This document shows, piece after piece, positions 16,377 through 24,299 of a stretch of 32,052 bases of DNA (its first letter is position 1; each line of letters opens with the position of its first letter). Made by a program: the position numbers and the translations under genes. The stretch lies in contig CAMDJM010000055.1 in assembly GCA_945900785.1 (NCBI GenBank), forward strand, positions 1-32,052. Reading direction: 5' to 3'. A model generated the notes under the pieces. It saw only the letters and a program-made list of their open reading frames with translations, had not been told where the DNA came from and did not search any database. Origin of the DNA: Akkermansia muciniphila. GTDB taxonomy: Bacteria; Verrucomicrobiota; Verrucomicrobiia; Verrucomicrobiales; V1-33.

Positions 16377-17333
16377 CTATTGAGCGGAAGGGCTGGGGAC
16401 TTCGGCTTCGGCGGGTGCGGGAGCCTCTGCAGGAGCGGGCGCTTCGGCGGGAGCGGGAGCCTCAGCAGGTGCGGTTGCTTCAGCAGGAGCTTCGGAAGGT
16501 GCAGGAGCTTCGGTTGGAGCACTGCCGGGGGCGGGAGCGGGGGTGCCAGTGGCTTCGGGGCCGGGATCCGTGGGTTTTGCTTGGGCCTTGGGTTTATTTT
16601 TCAGGCTGGAGTGAACTTTAGGGGAGCGCTTGGGCCGGCCCTGACTGGCTCCGTAGGGGACGCCGTTTTTGGTGCCGCGGACGAGAATGGGAGTGCCGGA
16701 GGGGACCTTGGAAAAGAACCATGAAGCCATCTTATCAGGAAGACGGACGCAGCCGTGGCTGGCGGGGTAGCCAGGAAGGATGCCGCGGTGGAAGCCCATG
16801 GCGGTGGGGCCGCCGTTGTAGTGGAAGCGCAGGAAGTATTTCATGAGGGCCCCTTCAAAGCGGGCCCCGACGGGGGTGGGGTCGAAGCCATTTTTAACGT
16901 CGCCCATGATGGTTCCGCCGCTTTTGGAAACAAAATTGCCGTAGCTGCTGGAGCGGTGGTTCAGGTCCTTTTGGCCGACGGTGAAGTCGCCGGTTTCGGT
17001 GCGGTAATATTTGCGTCCGCTGGCGATGGCAGCGGCGGCGAGGAGTTTTCCGTCCGTGTAAAAGTAAGTGCGCTGGCCGTCGAGGTCGACCACGAAGCGG
17101 GAATTGGCGGCGGTGATGGCGGGCACGGGTGCCGCCGGAAGCATCCCGTTGGTCTTGTGGGTTTTAAAATAGGAATTGACCGTGGCGACGTCTGCTGGGG
17201 AGACCAGGCCACCGGCGGCGGCGGAGGTGGGGGCTCCTTTTGGATCGGTGGCGGCAGTGGGGTCAGCGGGTTTGGGGGCGGTTTTGCAGGAGGCCAGAAG
17301 ACCGGCAGCGAGGAGCAGAGGAAAAAAGCGCAT
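16377..17333 (-). CDS. L,D-transpeptidase lipoprotein (YkuD domain) with Pro/Ala/Glu repeat tail
   Basis: The 318-aa protein should cross-link peptidoglycan stem peptides or attach proteins to them in the periplasm. The ATG at 17333 yields a lipoprotein signal with lipobox LASC (Cys16); the longer frame upstream lacks one. The YkuD domain covers about 78-225 with the catalytic SHGCVRLP: His193, Cys195 and Arg197, plus His182 in GFHRG. The C-terminal about 60 residues are low-complexity, with near-perfect tandem APAEAP units (encoded at about 16385-16500), probably a wall-spanning spacer and prone to slippage. It precedes araB by 42 nt. Two direct repeats lie just upstream. Confidence 0.88.
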   Translation of the reverse strand: MRFFPLLLAAGLLASCKTAPKPADPTAATDPKGAPTSAAAGGLVSPADVATVNSYFKTHKTNGMLPAAPVPAITAANSRFVVDLDGQRTYFYTDGKLLAAAAIASGRKYYRTETGDFTVGQKDLNHRSSSYGNFVSKSGGTIMGDVKNGFDPTPVGARFEGALMKYFLRFHYNGGPTAMGFHRGILPGYPASHGCVRLPDKMASWFFSKVPSGTPILVRGTKNGVPYGASQGRPKRSPKVHSSLKNKPKAQAKPTDPGPEATGTPAPAPGSAPTEAPAPSEAPAEATAPAEAPAPAEAPAPAEAPAPAEAEVPSPSAQ

Positions 17334-17360
17334 ATGAACAGGAGCAGGGGAAGAGCGGTG

Positions 17361-17455
17361 GGAAAAGCTGGAATTTGAAAATCTCCGTGGCAGCACAGAC
17401 GGGCCGGAGCCCCGTGCTCCCTTGGGGCGGGAAAAACTGGAATTTGAAAATCTCC
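17361..17455. repeat. Pair of 26-bp direct repeats upstream of the L,D-transpeptidase gene
   Basis: GGGAAAAGCTGGAATTTGAA continuing to AATCTCC (17360-17386) recurs as GGGAAAAACTGGAATTTGAA... at 17429-17455, one mismatch, 69 bp apart. Between them is a GC-rich segment with partial dyad symmetry (GAGCCCCGTGCTCC area). A third partial copy, GGAATTTGAAGAT, is at about 20516-20528 near rpsN and the lactonase gene. This suggests a dispersed intergenic repeat family. Confidence 0.7.
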
Positions 17456-17471
17456 TGGGCGGGGGGATCTT

Positions 17472-17936
17472 TCAGTCAGTTGGGCCGGTCGCTTGGTTTT
17501 TGCGGCGTGGGTTGGCGGCGGGCTGGGATTTGGCTGGGGCAGGGGTGGTGCCCCGGGTGGGCAGGAAGGGTTTTTCAAAGGCGTCTGCGAAGGCAAAGAC
17601 GTTTTCAAAGTCCTCGATTTTATCCGAATCGCTGCGGCTAAAGGCTCCGGTGCGGATGAGGTTGAAGACCATTTCCCCGATGTCGCGCGTGGTGTGGATG
17701 CCCCAGGCGTCGAGGATGGTGGGCACCATGGGGCCGAATTGCTCCAGGGCGTAGTCCCGGAAGCCCTGACAGAGTTCCGGGCCGGAGACGTGGTTGATCT
17801 GGTCGTTGCGGCCGTGCTGGAGGACTTTGATGGTGACGTCCAGGGCGTCGCGCAGGAAAATGTAGGCATCTGCCCCGTAGCGCGGATCCTGCCGTGCGGC
17901 GTCGGCAACTGCTTTTTCGAAGGGGACCTTGCTCAT
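17472..17936 (-). CDS. Minf_1886 family protein (conserved, function unknown)
   Basis: The 154-aa protein matches the Minf_1886 family seen in Verrucomicrobiota and Planctomycetota. It starts with FEKAVADAARQDPRYGADAYIFLRDALDVTI, recognised by the DPRY.xxAY.F.R.ALD pattern near residues 17-33. HVSGPELCQGFRDYALEQFGPMVPTIL.AWGI (about 49-80) and IGEMVFNLIRTG follow. The last 40 residues are Pro/Ala-rich and vary between members. No catalytic motif, export signal or membrane segment is visible. It begins 10 nt after the small membrane peptide gene, and CorC/HlyC lies further upstream, so the three probably form an operon. The function is not established. Confidence 0.8.
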   Translation of the reverse strand: MSKVPFEKAVADAARQDPRYGADAYIFLRDALDVTIKVLQHGRNDQINHVSGPELCQGFRDYALEQFGPMVPTILDAWGIHTTRDIGEMVFNLIRTGAFSRSDSDKIEDFENVFAFADAFEKPFLPTRGTTPAPAKSQPAANPRRKNQATGPTD

Positions 17937-17946
17937 GTCTGGATCA

Positions 17947-18084
17947 TTAATCTTTGAGCGCAGTCTTCAAGGACGGATGTGTTAAATCATTGCCCGGCGT
18001 CCGGTGCCGCAGGGTGCGGACGATGCCGCCGAGGAGGAGGGCGGCGAGGAGACCCAGGGCGATGATTTTTTCCTGCCGGGTCAT
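17947..18084 (-). CDS. Small 45-aa single-pass membrane protein
   Basis: A short reading frame, ATG at 18084 to TAA at 17947-17949, encodes MTRQEKIIALGLLAALLLGG followed by a basic, polar tail. It has one predicted helix (about 7-22), positive charges at both ends and no cleavable signal motif. It fits exactly between the CorC/HlyC gene (stop 12 nt before) and the Minf_1886 gene (start 10 nt after). This tight packing is the main evidence that it is real. No Shine-Dalgarno is present, as for its neighbours. The function is unknown. Confidence 0.55.
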   Translation of the reverse strand: MTRQEKIIALGLLAALLLGGIVRTLRHRTPGNDLTHPSLKTALKD

Positions 18085-18096
18085 AGGAGGAACGGC

Positions 18097-19521
18097 TTAT
18101 TCAGCGGAAAGTTCGGCCGCCGCAGCGGCGGCGGCGTCCTCTGTGATGGCGGAGCGGCGTTTGAAGTGGAGGCGGAGGATGCGGCGGCCGTCCATTTCCT
18201 TGACGGTGGCTTCGTAGCCTTCAATCTCCGTGGTTTCGCCGACGCCGGGGAGGTGGCCGACATGGGAGGTGATATAACCACCAATGGTGGAGACTTCCTC
18301 GCTGTTGAGTTCGAGGTCGCTGTGCTCGGCCAGTTCGTAGAGGGGCATTTTGCCGTCGACTTCAAATTCCTCCCCGCTGAGGCGGTCGAAGCCGTTTTCG
18401 CGGATGGGGGTGTCGAATTCGTCCTGGATTTCGCCGACGAGTTCTTCGAGCACGTCTTCCAGGGTGACCATGCCGACGGTGGCCCCGAATTCATCCACCA
18501 CGAGGGCCATGTGGGCTTGGCGGCTGAGGAAGGTCTTCAGCAGCTCGTCGAGCGCCTGGGTTTCGGGGACGATGATGATTTCCCGCCGGATTTTGATGAG
18601 GTCAGGCTTGGGGTCATTGATGATGCGGAAGAAGTCCTTGATGTGGACGACGCCGAGGCAGTGGTCGAGGTTCCGCTCGCGCAGGGGGAAGCGGGTGTGC
18701 TTCGACTCCAGAGCCATGGTGAGGCTGGTCTGGAAGTCCTCTTTGGGATCGATGGCGATGATCTCGGTGCGCGGGGTCATCACGTCATGGGCGGTCAGCT
18801 CGCTCAATTCGAGGGCGTTGATGGAGATCTCGCGCTCAGTAGCGGTGACTTGGTTGGAGCGCTGGGATTCGGCGACAAGGATTTGGAGTTCTTCGACGCT
18901 GTGGATGTTATGGAGGCCATCGTGGTCCGGTTCGATGCGGAAGATGACGCGCATGATGAAGTTGGCGCTGCCATTGAGGAGGCGGATGAAGTAGCGGAAG
19001 ATGAACTCGAAGCCGCTGAGGGGACCGCCGAGCCGGAGGGTAGTGGCAAGGGATCGGCGGATGGCGATGGATTTCGGCATCAGTTCACCAAAGACGACAT
19101 CGACAAAGGTAAGGATGATGAGGACAAGGACGAAGGCGAGGAGGTGTGCGGCAGCGGGTGGGAGGAGATTGAAGCTGTCAAACTGGGCTCCGAGCCAGGC
19201 GACAATGAAACGCTCCCCCAACATGCTGAGGGCGATGCTGGTGAGGGTAATGCCGAATTGGGTGGCTCCGACGTAATCTTCCAGGCGGTGCACCATGGAT
19301 TTGGCGCGGAGGGCGGCTTTGGAGGCTTTACTTTCCTGCACCAGCTCATCAATCTGGCTGGCCCGGACTTTAACGAGGGAGAACTCGGCCGCGACGAAGA
19401 CGCCTTTGAGCAGAACGAGGAGGAAGACAAGCAGGAGTTGCCAGGCGATTTCCTGATTACTGGGAATTGCGGCGACAGTTTCCGCCAGCAAGGCGGGAAA
19501 TGGGAGGGTGGGCAGGTTCAT
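18097..19521 (-). CDS. HlyC/CorC (CNNM) family membrane protein
   Basis: The 474-aa protein has an N-terminal CNNM/DUF21 membrane domain (about 24-200; helices at about 26-48, 93-110, 124-146) with the family motif VFGELMPKSIA (143-153). A CBS pair opens at DVMTPRTEI (246-254). The CorC_HlyC C-terminal domain (about 375-455) contains LYELAEHSDLELNSEEVSTIGGYI. Members are linked to Mg2+ or Co2+ efflux and to metal homeostasis; the haemolysin label is historical. It appears to lead an operon with the 45-aa membrane peptide and the Minf_1886 protein. No Shine-Dalgarno precedes its ATG. Confidence 0.9.
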   Translation of the reverse strand: MNLPTLPFPALLAETVAAIPSNQEIAWQLLLVFLLVLLKGVFVAAEFSLVKVRASQIDELVQESKASKAALRAKSMVHRLEDYVGATQFGITLTSIALSMLGERFIVAWLGAQFDSFNLLPPAAAHLLAFVLVLIILTFVDVVFGELMPKSIAIRRSLATTLRLGGPLSGFEFIFRYFIRLLNGSANFIMRVIFRIEPDHDGLHNIHSVEELQILVAESQRSNQVTATEREISINALELSELTAHDVMTPRTEIIAIDPKEDFQTSLTMALESKHTRFPLRERNLDHCLGVVHIKDFFRIINDPKPDLIKIRREIIIVPETQALDELLKTFLSRQAHMALVVDEFGATVGMVTLEDVLEELVGEIQDEFDTPIRENGFDRLSGEEFEVDGKMPLYELAEHSDLELNSEEVSTIGGYITSHVGHLPGVGETTEIEGYEATVKEMDGRRILRLHFKRRSAITEDAAAAAAAELSAE

Positions 19522-19611
19522 TCTGGGGAATCCGGCGCGGGATGAGACAGGTGAGGCAACGGATTGATGGAAGGAAGCAGGGCGTGCTGGGGTGTGGAGG
19601 GAAAGGGACTG

Positions 19612-19863
19612 TCAGAGTTTTTCGTAGACGCCTTTGTCGCGGCGTTTCATGATGGTGAAGCCTTTGGATTTGGCGTCAGAGACGGAAAGCGGTTTGGTCA
19701 GTTTGGGCGTATTGACTTGGGATACGAGTTTACGGACGGGGTTTTTGCAGAGGTAGCAGATCTCCAGCGGAGCACGGTCCATAGGGCGCATCAGTTCGAA
19801 ACCCTTCGCACAGATGCGGCAGGATTTCCCAGGGTCAGCAGCGATGTATTCGTAGATGGGCAC
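19612..19863 (-). CDS. FmdB-family zinc ribbon protein
   Basis: The 83-aa protein begins MPIYEY, the standard start of FmdB/CxxC regulatory zinc ribbons, and has two Cys pairs, Cys15-x2-Cys18 (SCRIC) and the later CYLC, that should bind one zinc. The C-terminus is basic (SKGFTIMKRRDKGVYEKL). The family was named for a putative regulator of formamidase genes, but its general role is unclear. It lies 90 nt downstream of nothing co-directional except rpsN, 300 nt upstream, so it is probably transcribed alone. No Shine-Dalgarno. Confidence 0.85.
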   Translation of the reverse strand: MPIYEYIAADPGKSCRICAKGFELMRPMDRAPLEICYLCKNPVRKLVSQVNTPKLTKPLSVSDAKSKGFTIMKRRDKGVYEKL

Positions 19864-19890
19864 AGCGGTAGGGGGTTAAAAACCAGGCTA

Positions 19891-19926
19891 AGTCCACGGA
19901 TAGCACGGATGGGACAGATGGCACGA
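19891..19926. repeat. Decanucleotide ATCCGTG-type tandem repeat
   Basis: Read on the + strand, GTCCACGGAT-AGCACGGATG-GGACAGATGG-CACGAAT is three to four degenerate 10-bp units. On the minus strand it reads ...ATCCGTGCTATCCGTGGAC. The same phrase recurs in intergenic DNA of several bacterial phyla including Verrucomicrobiota, from general familiarity and not from a search. Function unknown. Confidence 0.6.
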
Positions 19927-20098
19927 ATAAAAAAAGGCCGGAAAGGAAATTGGAGGGAGCTTGAGTTCAAAATTGGATTTGGTCTGGTGACTCATTTTGG
20001 AAAGGCCGTCCGGGCAGTTGGAGGGGTGAAGGTTGGCTTCTGCGGCGTTGGACCGCATTAAAATAGCGGGAACCAGGCCGAATCGGGGACAAAATGAA

Positions 20099-20125
20099 GG
20101 CCGGAACACTCACGGTATTCCGGCC
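20099..20125 (-). terminator. Probable rpsN terminator
   Basis: A perfect 8-bp stem, GGCCGGAA (20099-20106) with TTCCGGCC (20118-20125), encloses an 11-nt loop. On the minus strand, downstream of rpsN, it is followed by TTCATTTTGT, a moderate U-rich stretch. It lies 38 nt past the rpsN stop. Confidence 0.6.
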
Positions 20126-20162
20126 CTGCATCGGGAAAATAAAAATAAGGGTAAAAGCTGGA

Positions 20163-20432
20163 TTACCAGCTGGACTTCGTCACCCCGGGGATCATGCCTG
20201 CGGAAGCGAGTTCACGGAACGCGATACGGGAGAGCTTGAAGCGGGCGAGGTAGCCACGGCGGCGGCCGGTGAGCTGGCAGCGGTTGGTCAGGCGGGTCGG
20301 GGAAGCATCGCGGGGAAGCATGGTCAGACCGATGTAGTCCTTTTCTTTCTTCAGCTGGGCCCGGAGGGCAGCATATTTCGCGACGGTTGCAGATTTGCGC
20401 TTTTGGCGCTCGAGCCAGCAGGTTTTAGCCAT
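20163..20432 (-). CDS. rpsN: 30S ribosomal protein S14
   Basis: The 89-aa protein is the longer, zinc-free form of S14: it starts [13 protein letters not shown], contains [38 protein letters not shown] with the universal RCxxTGRxRG core, and ends PGVTKSSW. It lacks the four-cysteine zinc finger of the short form. It binds 16S rRNA in the head of the 30S subunit. The ATG at 20432 is chosen because similarity begins there. The gene stands alone, outside any S10/spc ribosomal operon, and is followed by a hairpin terminator. No Shine-Dalgarno precedes the start. Confidence 0.95.
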   Translation of the reverse strand: MAKTCWLERQKRKSATVAKYAALRAQLKKEKDYIGLTMLPRDASPTRLTNRCQLTGRRRGYLARFKLSRIAFRELASAGMIPGVTKSSW

Positions 20433-20568
20433 GGTAGTATAAGACGGGGGAAAATTAAGGGGTTGACCAATAAAGGATGTGCCGGGGGATGCAAGTCGTT
20501 TTTTGATGTGGCATGGAATTTGAAGATGGGAGCGCCGCCCAACTTGCCCAGGCATCCCCGCTCCGTCC

Positions 20569-21840
20569 TCACAGCTCCCGGAAGACGATGATCGAAGGAT
20601 TCCCTACCGGCGTGTAGTGGCCGGTGAAATCCAAGGCACCGGAGGCCGGGTTGAGGCGGAAGCAGGTGACGTTGTCGCCGCGCTGGTTGCAGCAATAGAG
20701 GAAGGTGCCGGTGGGGTCGAAGCTGAAGCTGCGGGGATAGTTGCCCCGGGTCCATTCCTCGCCCAGGAAGGTGAGCAGGCCGCCCTCACCGATGGAAAAA
20801 ATGCCGATGCTGTCATGCAGGCGGTTTCCCACGTAGACGAAGCGGGCATCCGGGGAGAGCAGGATTTCCGAGCAGAAATTGCTGCCGGCAAATCCGGGGG
20901 GCAGGCTGGAAATGGTTTGCCGGGGAGTGAGCCGGCCCTGGGCCGCATCGTAATCGAAGAGCACCACGTTGGAGCCTTCCTCCTGGACGGAATACATCCA
21001 CGGCTGCCGGGGATGGAAGGCAAAGTGACGCGGGCCATCCCCGGGGGGCAGGTTGATGAAGGGTGGGGTGTTGGGGATGAGCTTCCCTTGCTCCGCGTCC
21101 AGCTTCCAACTGTAAATCCGGTCCAGCCCGAGATCGATGGAGAGGATAAACCGACCGGCGGGATCGGCCTCGATCATGTGGGCGTGGGTTTGGTCGTGGC
21201 CACTGATCGCGAAGCTGCCGGGTGGGGCGTTGGTGGCCTTTTTGGGACCAATCGGCCCCTCGGATTTTTGCAGGTCTGTGGCCGCACCCAGGCTGCCGTC
21301 TGCCAGGACGGGCAGCACGGCGACGGATCCGCCGAAGTAGTTCGCCACCAGGACATATTTTCCCGAGGGATGCACGCTGAGATAGGCCGGTCCCTTGCCG
21401 CCGGAACTAACTGCGTTCAGCAGCTTCAACTGACCGTTGGCTGGGTCCACGGCAAAGGCGCTGACCGATCCTGCTTCGGTATCGCCGATGCGTTCCGTTT
21501 CATTGGCGGAGTAAAGGATGGTGCGTGCCGCGTTGAAGGCCAGACAGCTCGGGCTGGTGACCATTTCATGCACGCCAGCGGGCGTCATCGCTCCGGTGCT
21601 GCGCTCCACCGTGAAAAGATGGATGCCTTTTCCATTCCCCGGCGGCAGGTCCACCTGGGTCGCTTTCATGTTTTTCAGCGGCGAGGTGTAGGTGCCGACA
21701 TAAGCCATCAGAGGTCCTTTGGTCTCCGCCGCCGGCGCTGGCCCCAGGGGCAGGAGGGCACCCGCCGCCAGCCCTGCTGACGTTTTTAAAAACGAGCGCC
21801 GGAATAATGGATGCGGCGTGGCGGGCACAGATGGGTTCAT
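20569..21840 (-). CDS. Tat-exported lactonase (6-phosphogluconolactonase-like beta-propeller)
   Basis: The 423-aa protein has a twin-arginine signal (Arg14-Arg15 in [24 protein letters not shown]), so it is exported folded. The mature part matches the seven-bladed lactonase family: [10 protein letters not shown] at the first blade, [24 protein letters not shown]-type turns, [20 protein letters not shown] in mid-protein and [19 protein letters not shown]. The family name comes from 6-phosphogluconolactonase, but a periplasmic location makes another lactone substrate or cycloisomerase-like role likely. It lies downstream of the esterase gene on the same strand with a 69-nt gap. Third codon positions are C/G rich like its neighbours. 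Confidence 0.85.
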   Translation of the reverse strand: MNPSVPATPHPLFRRSFLKTSAGLAAGALLPLGPAPAAETKGPLMAYVGTYTSPLKNMKATQVDLPPGNGKGIHLFTVERSTGAMTPAGVHEMVTSPSCLAFNAARTILYSANETERIGDTEAGSVSAFAVDPANGQLKLLNAVSSGGKGPAYLSVHPSGKYVLVANYFGGSVAVLPVLADGSLGAATDLQKSEGPIGPKKATNAPPGSFAISGHDQTHAHMIEADPAGRFILSIDLGLDRIYSWKLDAEQGKLIPNTPPFINLPPGDGPRHFAFHPRQPWMYSVQEEGSNVVLFDYDAAQGRLTPRQTISSLPPGFAGSNFCSEILLSPDARFVYVGNRLHDSIGIFSIGEGGLLTFLGEEWTRGNYPRSFSFDPTGTFLYCCNQRGDNVTCFRLNPASGALDFTGHYTPVGNPSIIVFREL

Positions 21841-21909
21841 GGGAAAAAGTAAAAAGGAAAATGAATAGGAATATAAAAGCCCGACGCTGCCGGCTGCGGC
21901 GCGGATTTG

Positions 21910-23586
21910 CTATTTGGCCGGGGCTGCCAGGGGCAGCGCGGCAGAGAAGGCCAGCTGGGGATCGCCCCGGCGCTGCATGGTTTCGCAGAAGGTGCGCAGG
22001 CTGGGTTTCAGCTCATGAGTGGTGCTCTGGCCGCCTACTGTCAGGGTGACGGGCTTGGAAAAATCCACGAGGCGCGCATCCAGGAATACAGTGGCCCCAG
22101 CCCCGCCGGGACGTGCGCTGACCGTTACGGTGTTATTCTGGCAGGTGGCTTCGAAGCGCCCGCCTGGCTGCGGGGCCGGAGTGCGCAGCCAGTAAAAATC
22201 CGTAATCACCGCATCCGTGAGGGCCCAGGTCAGCTCCCGGGGCGCGGGATGGCGGACGAGGGGATTCATGTCCGCAATACTCTCGCGGTCCGGCAATCCG
22301 GAGTGGGGATGATCTGCGATGAACTGCACTGTGACAGGATAAATATCGGAGCGATCCCCGCGTAGCCGGGTGATTTCCCGGTCGAATTCCCGGCAGCGCT
22401 CAATACGGCCATGGGCAGTGTCCCGCTCTCCGATCATGCAAATGAATGGGGTATTCCGCAGGGTGTCTGGCACCGCCCCATCGGCCAGGGCGGCTCCGCT
22501 GGTGTGCACTGCCGCGAAGCGGTCCGGCATCTTCGGGCCCATGGCGAAGGCTCCGTAGCCTCCATGGGAATAACCCATCAGGAATACCTTGTCAGGATTC
22601 ACCTCCCCGCAGAGCAGGAATTGCTGCACCAGATTCGCCATCAGCCGGTAGGCGTAGCCGGTGTAGAATCCATTCCAGGTATTGTCAGGAGCCCGCAGGG
22701 CCACATAGAGGTAGCCTCCGGTTTCCGGGTGATCCCGGTAATAGCCCTGCATCTTTTTCCATTGGGCATCATTGAATTCCTGGGTGGTCCCTCCTCCGCC
22801 GTGCATGGCAATGAAAAGGCCCCATCCCTGTTCTGGCTTGGTGCCCACGGATTTTACCGTGTAAGGGCTGACATGCTCCTCAAAGCGGGCCTGCCTGGTC
22901 TCAAAATTCTTCCGGAGATCCCCATGATTGGTGGAAGACAGGAACGCCTCCCACACCGCCCGGCGGGCTGCCGGCTCGTTGGTCAGGAGCGCCTGATCCA
23001 GCCCGTCCGGGAAGCGGTATCCGGCTTGCTGACCGGCCGGGAGATTGAAAAATCCCGTGCAGGCCGCCTTCAATTTTTCCACATCACCCGGAGGCAAAAC
23101 ATCCACCACGGCGGGCGGAAAGACGCAAAAATGCGGGGGCAATTTCACGTCAGGAATGCCGCTCATGAATATTTTCAGCAAATCCTCCGCCTCCATCCGG
23201 GTGGTGTAGTATTGCCGCCGGACATTCCCTTCCTGGCTGGTCTCCACGTTCCAGGTGCGTCCCGCAGGCAGCTCAAAGACCAGATGATCGCCCGCATCCG
23301 CCGCCGATGTTTTGCTGGTGCCCTCCAGCCGCAGCGCGGGTTCATCCTGGCTGGAAACCGTCACCTTCGCCGCCACCGTGGGTCCGACTGGCCGGCCGAA
23401 GACCTGGACCGTAACGCGGACCTTGGCACTGGCCACAGCGGGTTTTTCCAAGGCGGCGGGAGCAGAATTTTCCGCCCGGACCAAGCCTGCCGCAGCCAGC
23501 AGCAGGAGCACTGCCCAGAGGGAAGGGTGGTTTCGCGGGAAAATCCATAATCCGGAGCGGGAGGAAATTGGGGAGGAGGCGTTCAT
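21910..23586 (-). CDS. Secreted alpha/beta-hydrolase (esterase/depolymerase-like)
   Basis: The protein has a signal peptide (LWAVLLLLAAAGLVRA) and a non-catalytic N-terminal region to about residue 250. The hydrolase domain has an oxyanion-loop HGGGG and nucleophile motif GYSHGG with Ser340 (numbered from the chosen start). DHPHSGLPDRES contains the probable catalytic His, and an Asp lies between them. It resembles PHB-depolymerase/feruloyl-esterase-type enzymes; the substrate is unknown. I start at ATG 23586 (558 aa) because GGAGGAG lies 8 nt upstream, one of few good Shine-Dalgarno sequences in the window; an in-frame GTG at 23595 would overlap that site. The lactonase gene follows. Confidence 0.8.
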   Translation of the reverse strand: MNASSPISSRSGLWIFPRNHPSLWAVLLLLAAAGLVRAENSAPAALEKPAVASAKVRVTVQVFGRPVGPTVAAKVTVSSQDEPALRLEGTSKTSAADAGDHLVFELPAGRTWNVETSQEGNVRRQYYTTRMEAEDLLKIFMSGIPDVKLPPHFCVFPPAVVDVLPPGDVEKLKAACTGFFNLPAGQQAGYRFPDGLDQALLTNEPAARRAVWEAFLSSTNHGDLRKNFETRQARFEEHVSPYTVKSVGTKPEQGWGLFIAMHGGGGTTQEFNDAQWKKMQGYYRDHPETGGYLYVALRAPDNTWNGFYTGYAYRLMANLVQQFLLCGEVNPDKVFLMGYSHGGYGAFAMGPKMPDRFAAVHTSGAALADGAVPDTLRNTPFICMIGERDTAHGRIERCREFDREITRLRGDRSDIYPVTVQFIADHPHSGLPDRESIADMNPLVRHPAPRELTWALTDAVITDFYWLRTPAPQPGGRFEATCQNNTVTVSARPGGAGATVFLDARLVDFSKPVTLTVGGQSTTHELKPSLRTFCETMQRRGDPQLAFSAALPLAAPAK

Positions 23587-24299
23587 AAGTTTCACTCCTC
23601 CTTCAACGGGAACCTGAAGACACCTGTTTCCTTGGAATGTCCGGAATCTGAAGTATCGGGGACTTCATGGAAGAGCAGTTTCTATAGGAGTTAGTTATGA
23701 CGCCTGCGGAAACGCCCGCATGGCGCGATAACACCTTGGCACCCGCTCCCGCCAAACACAAAAACAATTTTTAAGGCACTATAAATTTTTTCCTCCGTGC
23801 TCCTCCTGCCCCCCATCTGGGAGTCACCCGCCCATTCTGGATCGGATCCAGAGCCCTCTTGACGCCCTCCAGGGCGCTCCCCGCCCCACCAAACCGCTCT
23901 GGATCCGATCCAGAACCCTCTGGAGAGCATCCAGAATGCTCCCGATGCCTTCCAGAACGATCTGGATGCTCTCCAGAATCCGCTGCTAACTTCCGCCAAG
24001 TCCCTTTATCTGGCTTTTTCCAGCTTTTTTGCCGGGGACTTCCTGCCGGGAGTCCGATCTTGAAGTAAATCCTGATGGATTGCATTCCCTTTTGGAATTG
24101 GAAACTCCCCCGGACTGGCAGCGCCAAATCCAATTTTCTGGTAAATTTTTCATTTGGAAATCATCTTCAAAGTTCTAAAAAATCGGTCAGGAATTTACTT
24201 GCCGGGCATGACTTGTTCTCTACTCTGAAACAGTCATCTGAATTCGCCTCCGTTCCAACATGGGTGGCACAGGCCACTGAAACCCTTCCTTGCATCTGA
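23587..24299. other. 713-bp gene-free boundary before the restriction-modification locus
   Basis: No supported gene is seen. It holds the esterase promoter (minus), a degenerate 21-bp tandem repeat (about 23836-23990) and, at 24100-24299, a lower-GC segment that must contain the hsdR promoter. Weak TTGCCG (24199-24204) and TACTCT (24221-24226) were the best pair found, which is not convincing. The change from housekeeping to defence genes falls here. No att-like direct repeat was found. Confidence 0.5.
23836..23990. repeat. Degenerate 21-bp tandem repeats with palindromic core
   Basis: About seven units of 21 bp follow the minus-strand consensus AGAGGGTTCTGGATCGCATCC. The core (CTGGATCCGATCCAG in the best copy, about 23898-23912) is a near palindrome, so both strands can be read as leucine heptads. 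The + strand gives LDALQNPL-like and the minus strand RVLDRIQS-like phrases. Stops and a one-base phase change interrupt any long frame. It could be a decayed coiled-coil gene or a non-coding repeat. Confidence 0.7.

Larger units (their letters stand above)
19864..20162. other. Intergenic region between rpsN and the FmdB gene
   Basis: No gene is supported. It contains a short decanucleotide repeat (19891-19926) and, near its right end, a hairpin likely to terminate rpsN transcription. It may also hold the FmdB promoter, which I could not identify. Confidence 0.5.

Noticed and set aside
14340..16724. 794-codon + strand frame opposite ribulokinase and the L,D-transpeptidase gene
   Set aside because: It spans two real genes and their gap on the other strand and has biased composition without motifs.
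18004..19545. 513-codon acidic + strand frame
   Set aside because: Antisense to CorC/HlyC, whose transmembrane and CBS motifs are clear.
23691..24133. Overlapping minus-strand frames rich in Trp/Ser or Gly/Ser
   Set aside because: They are translations of the 21-bp repeats in the wrong phases, with no start context or similarity; not called as genes.
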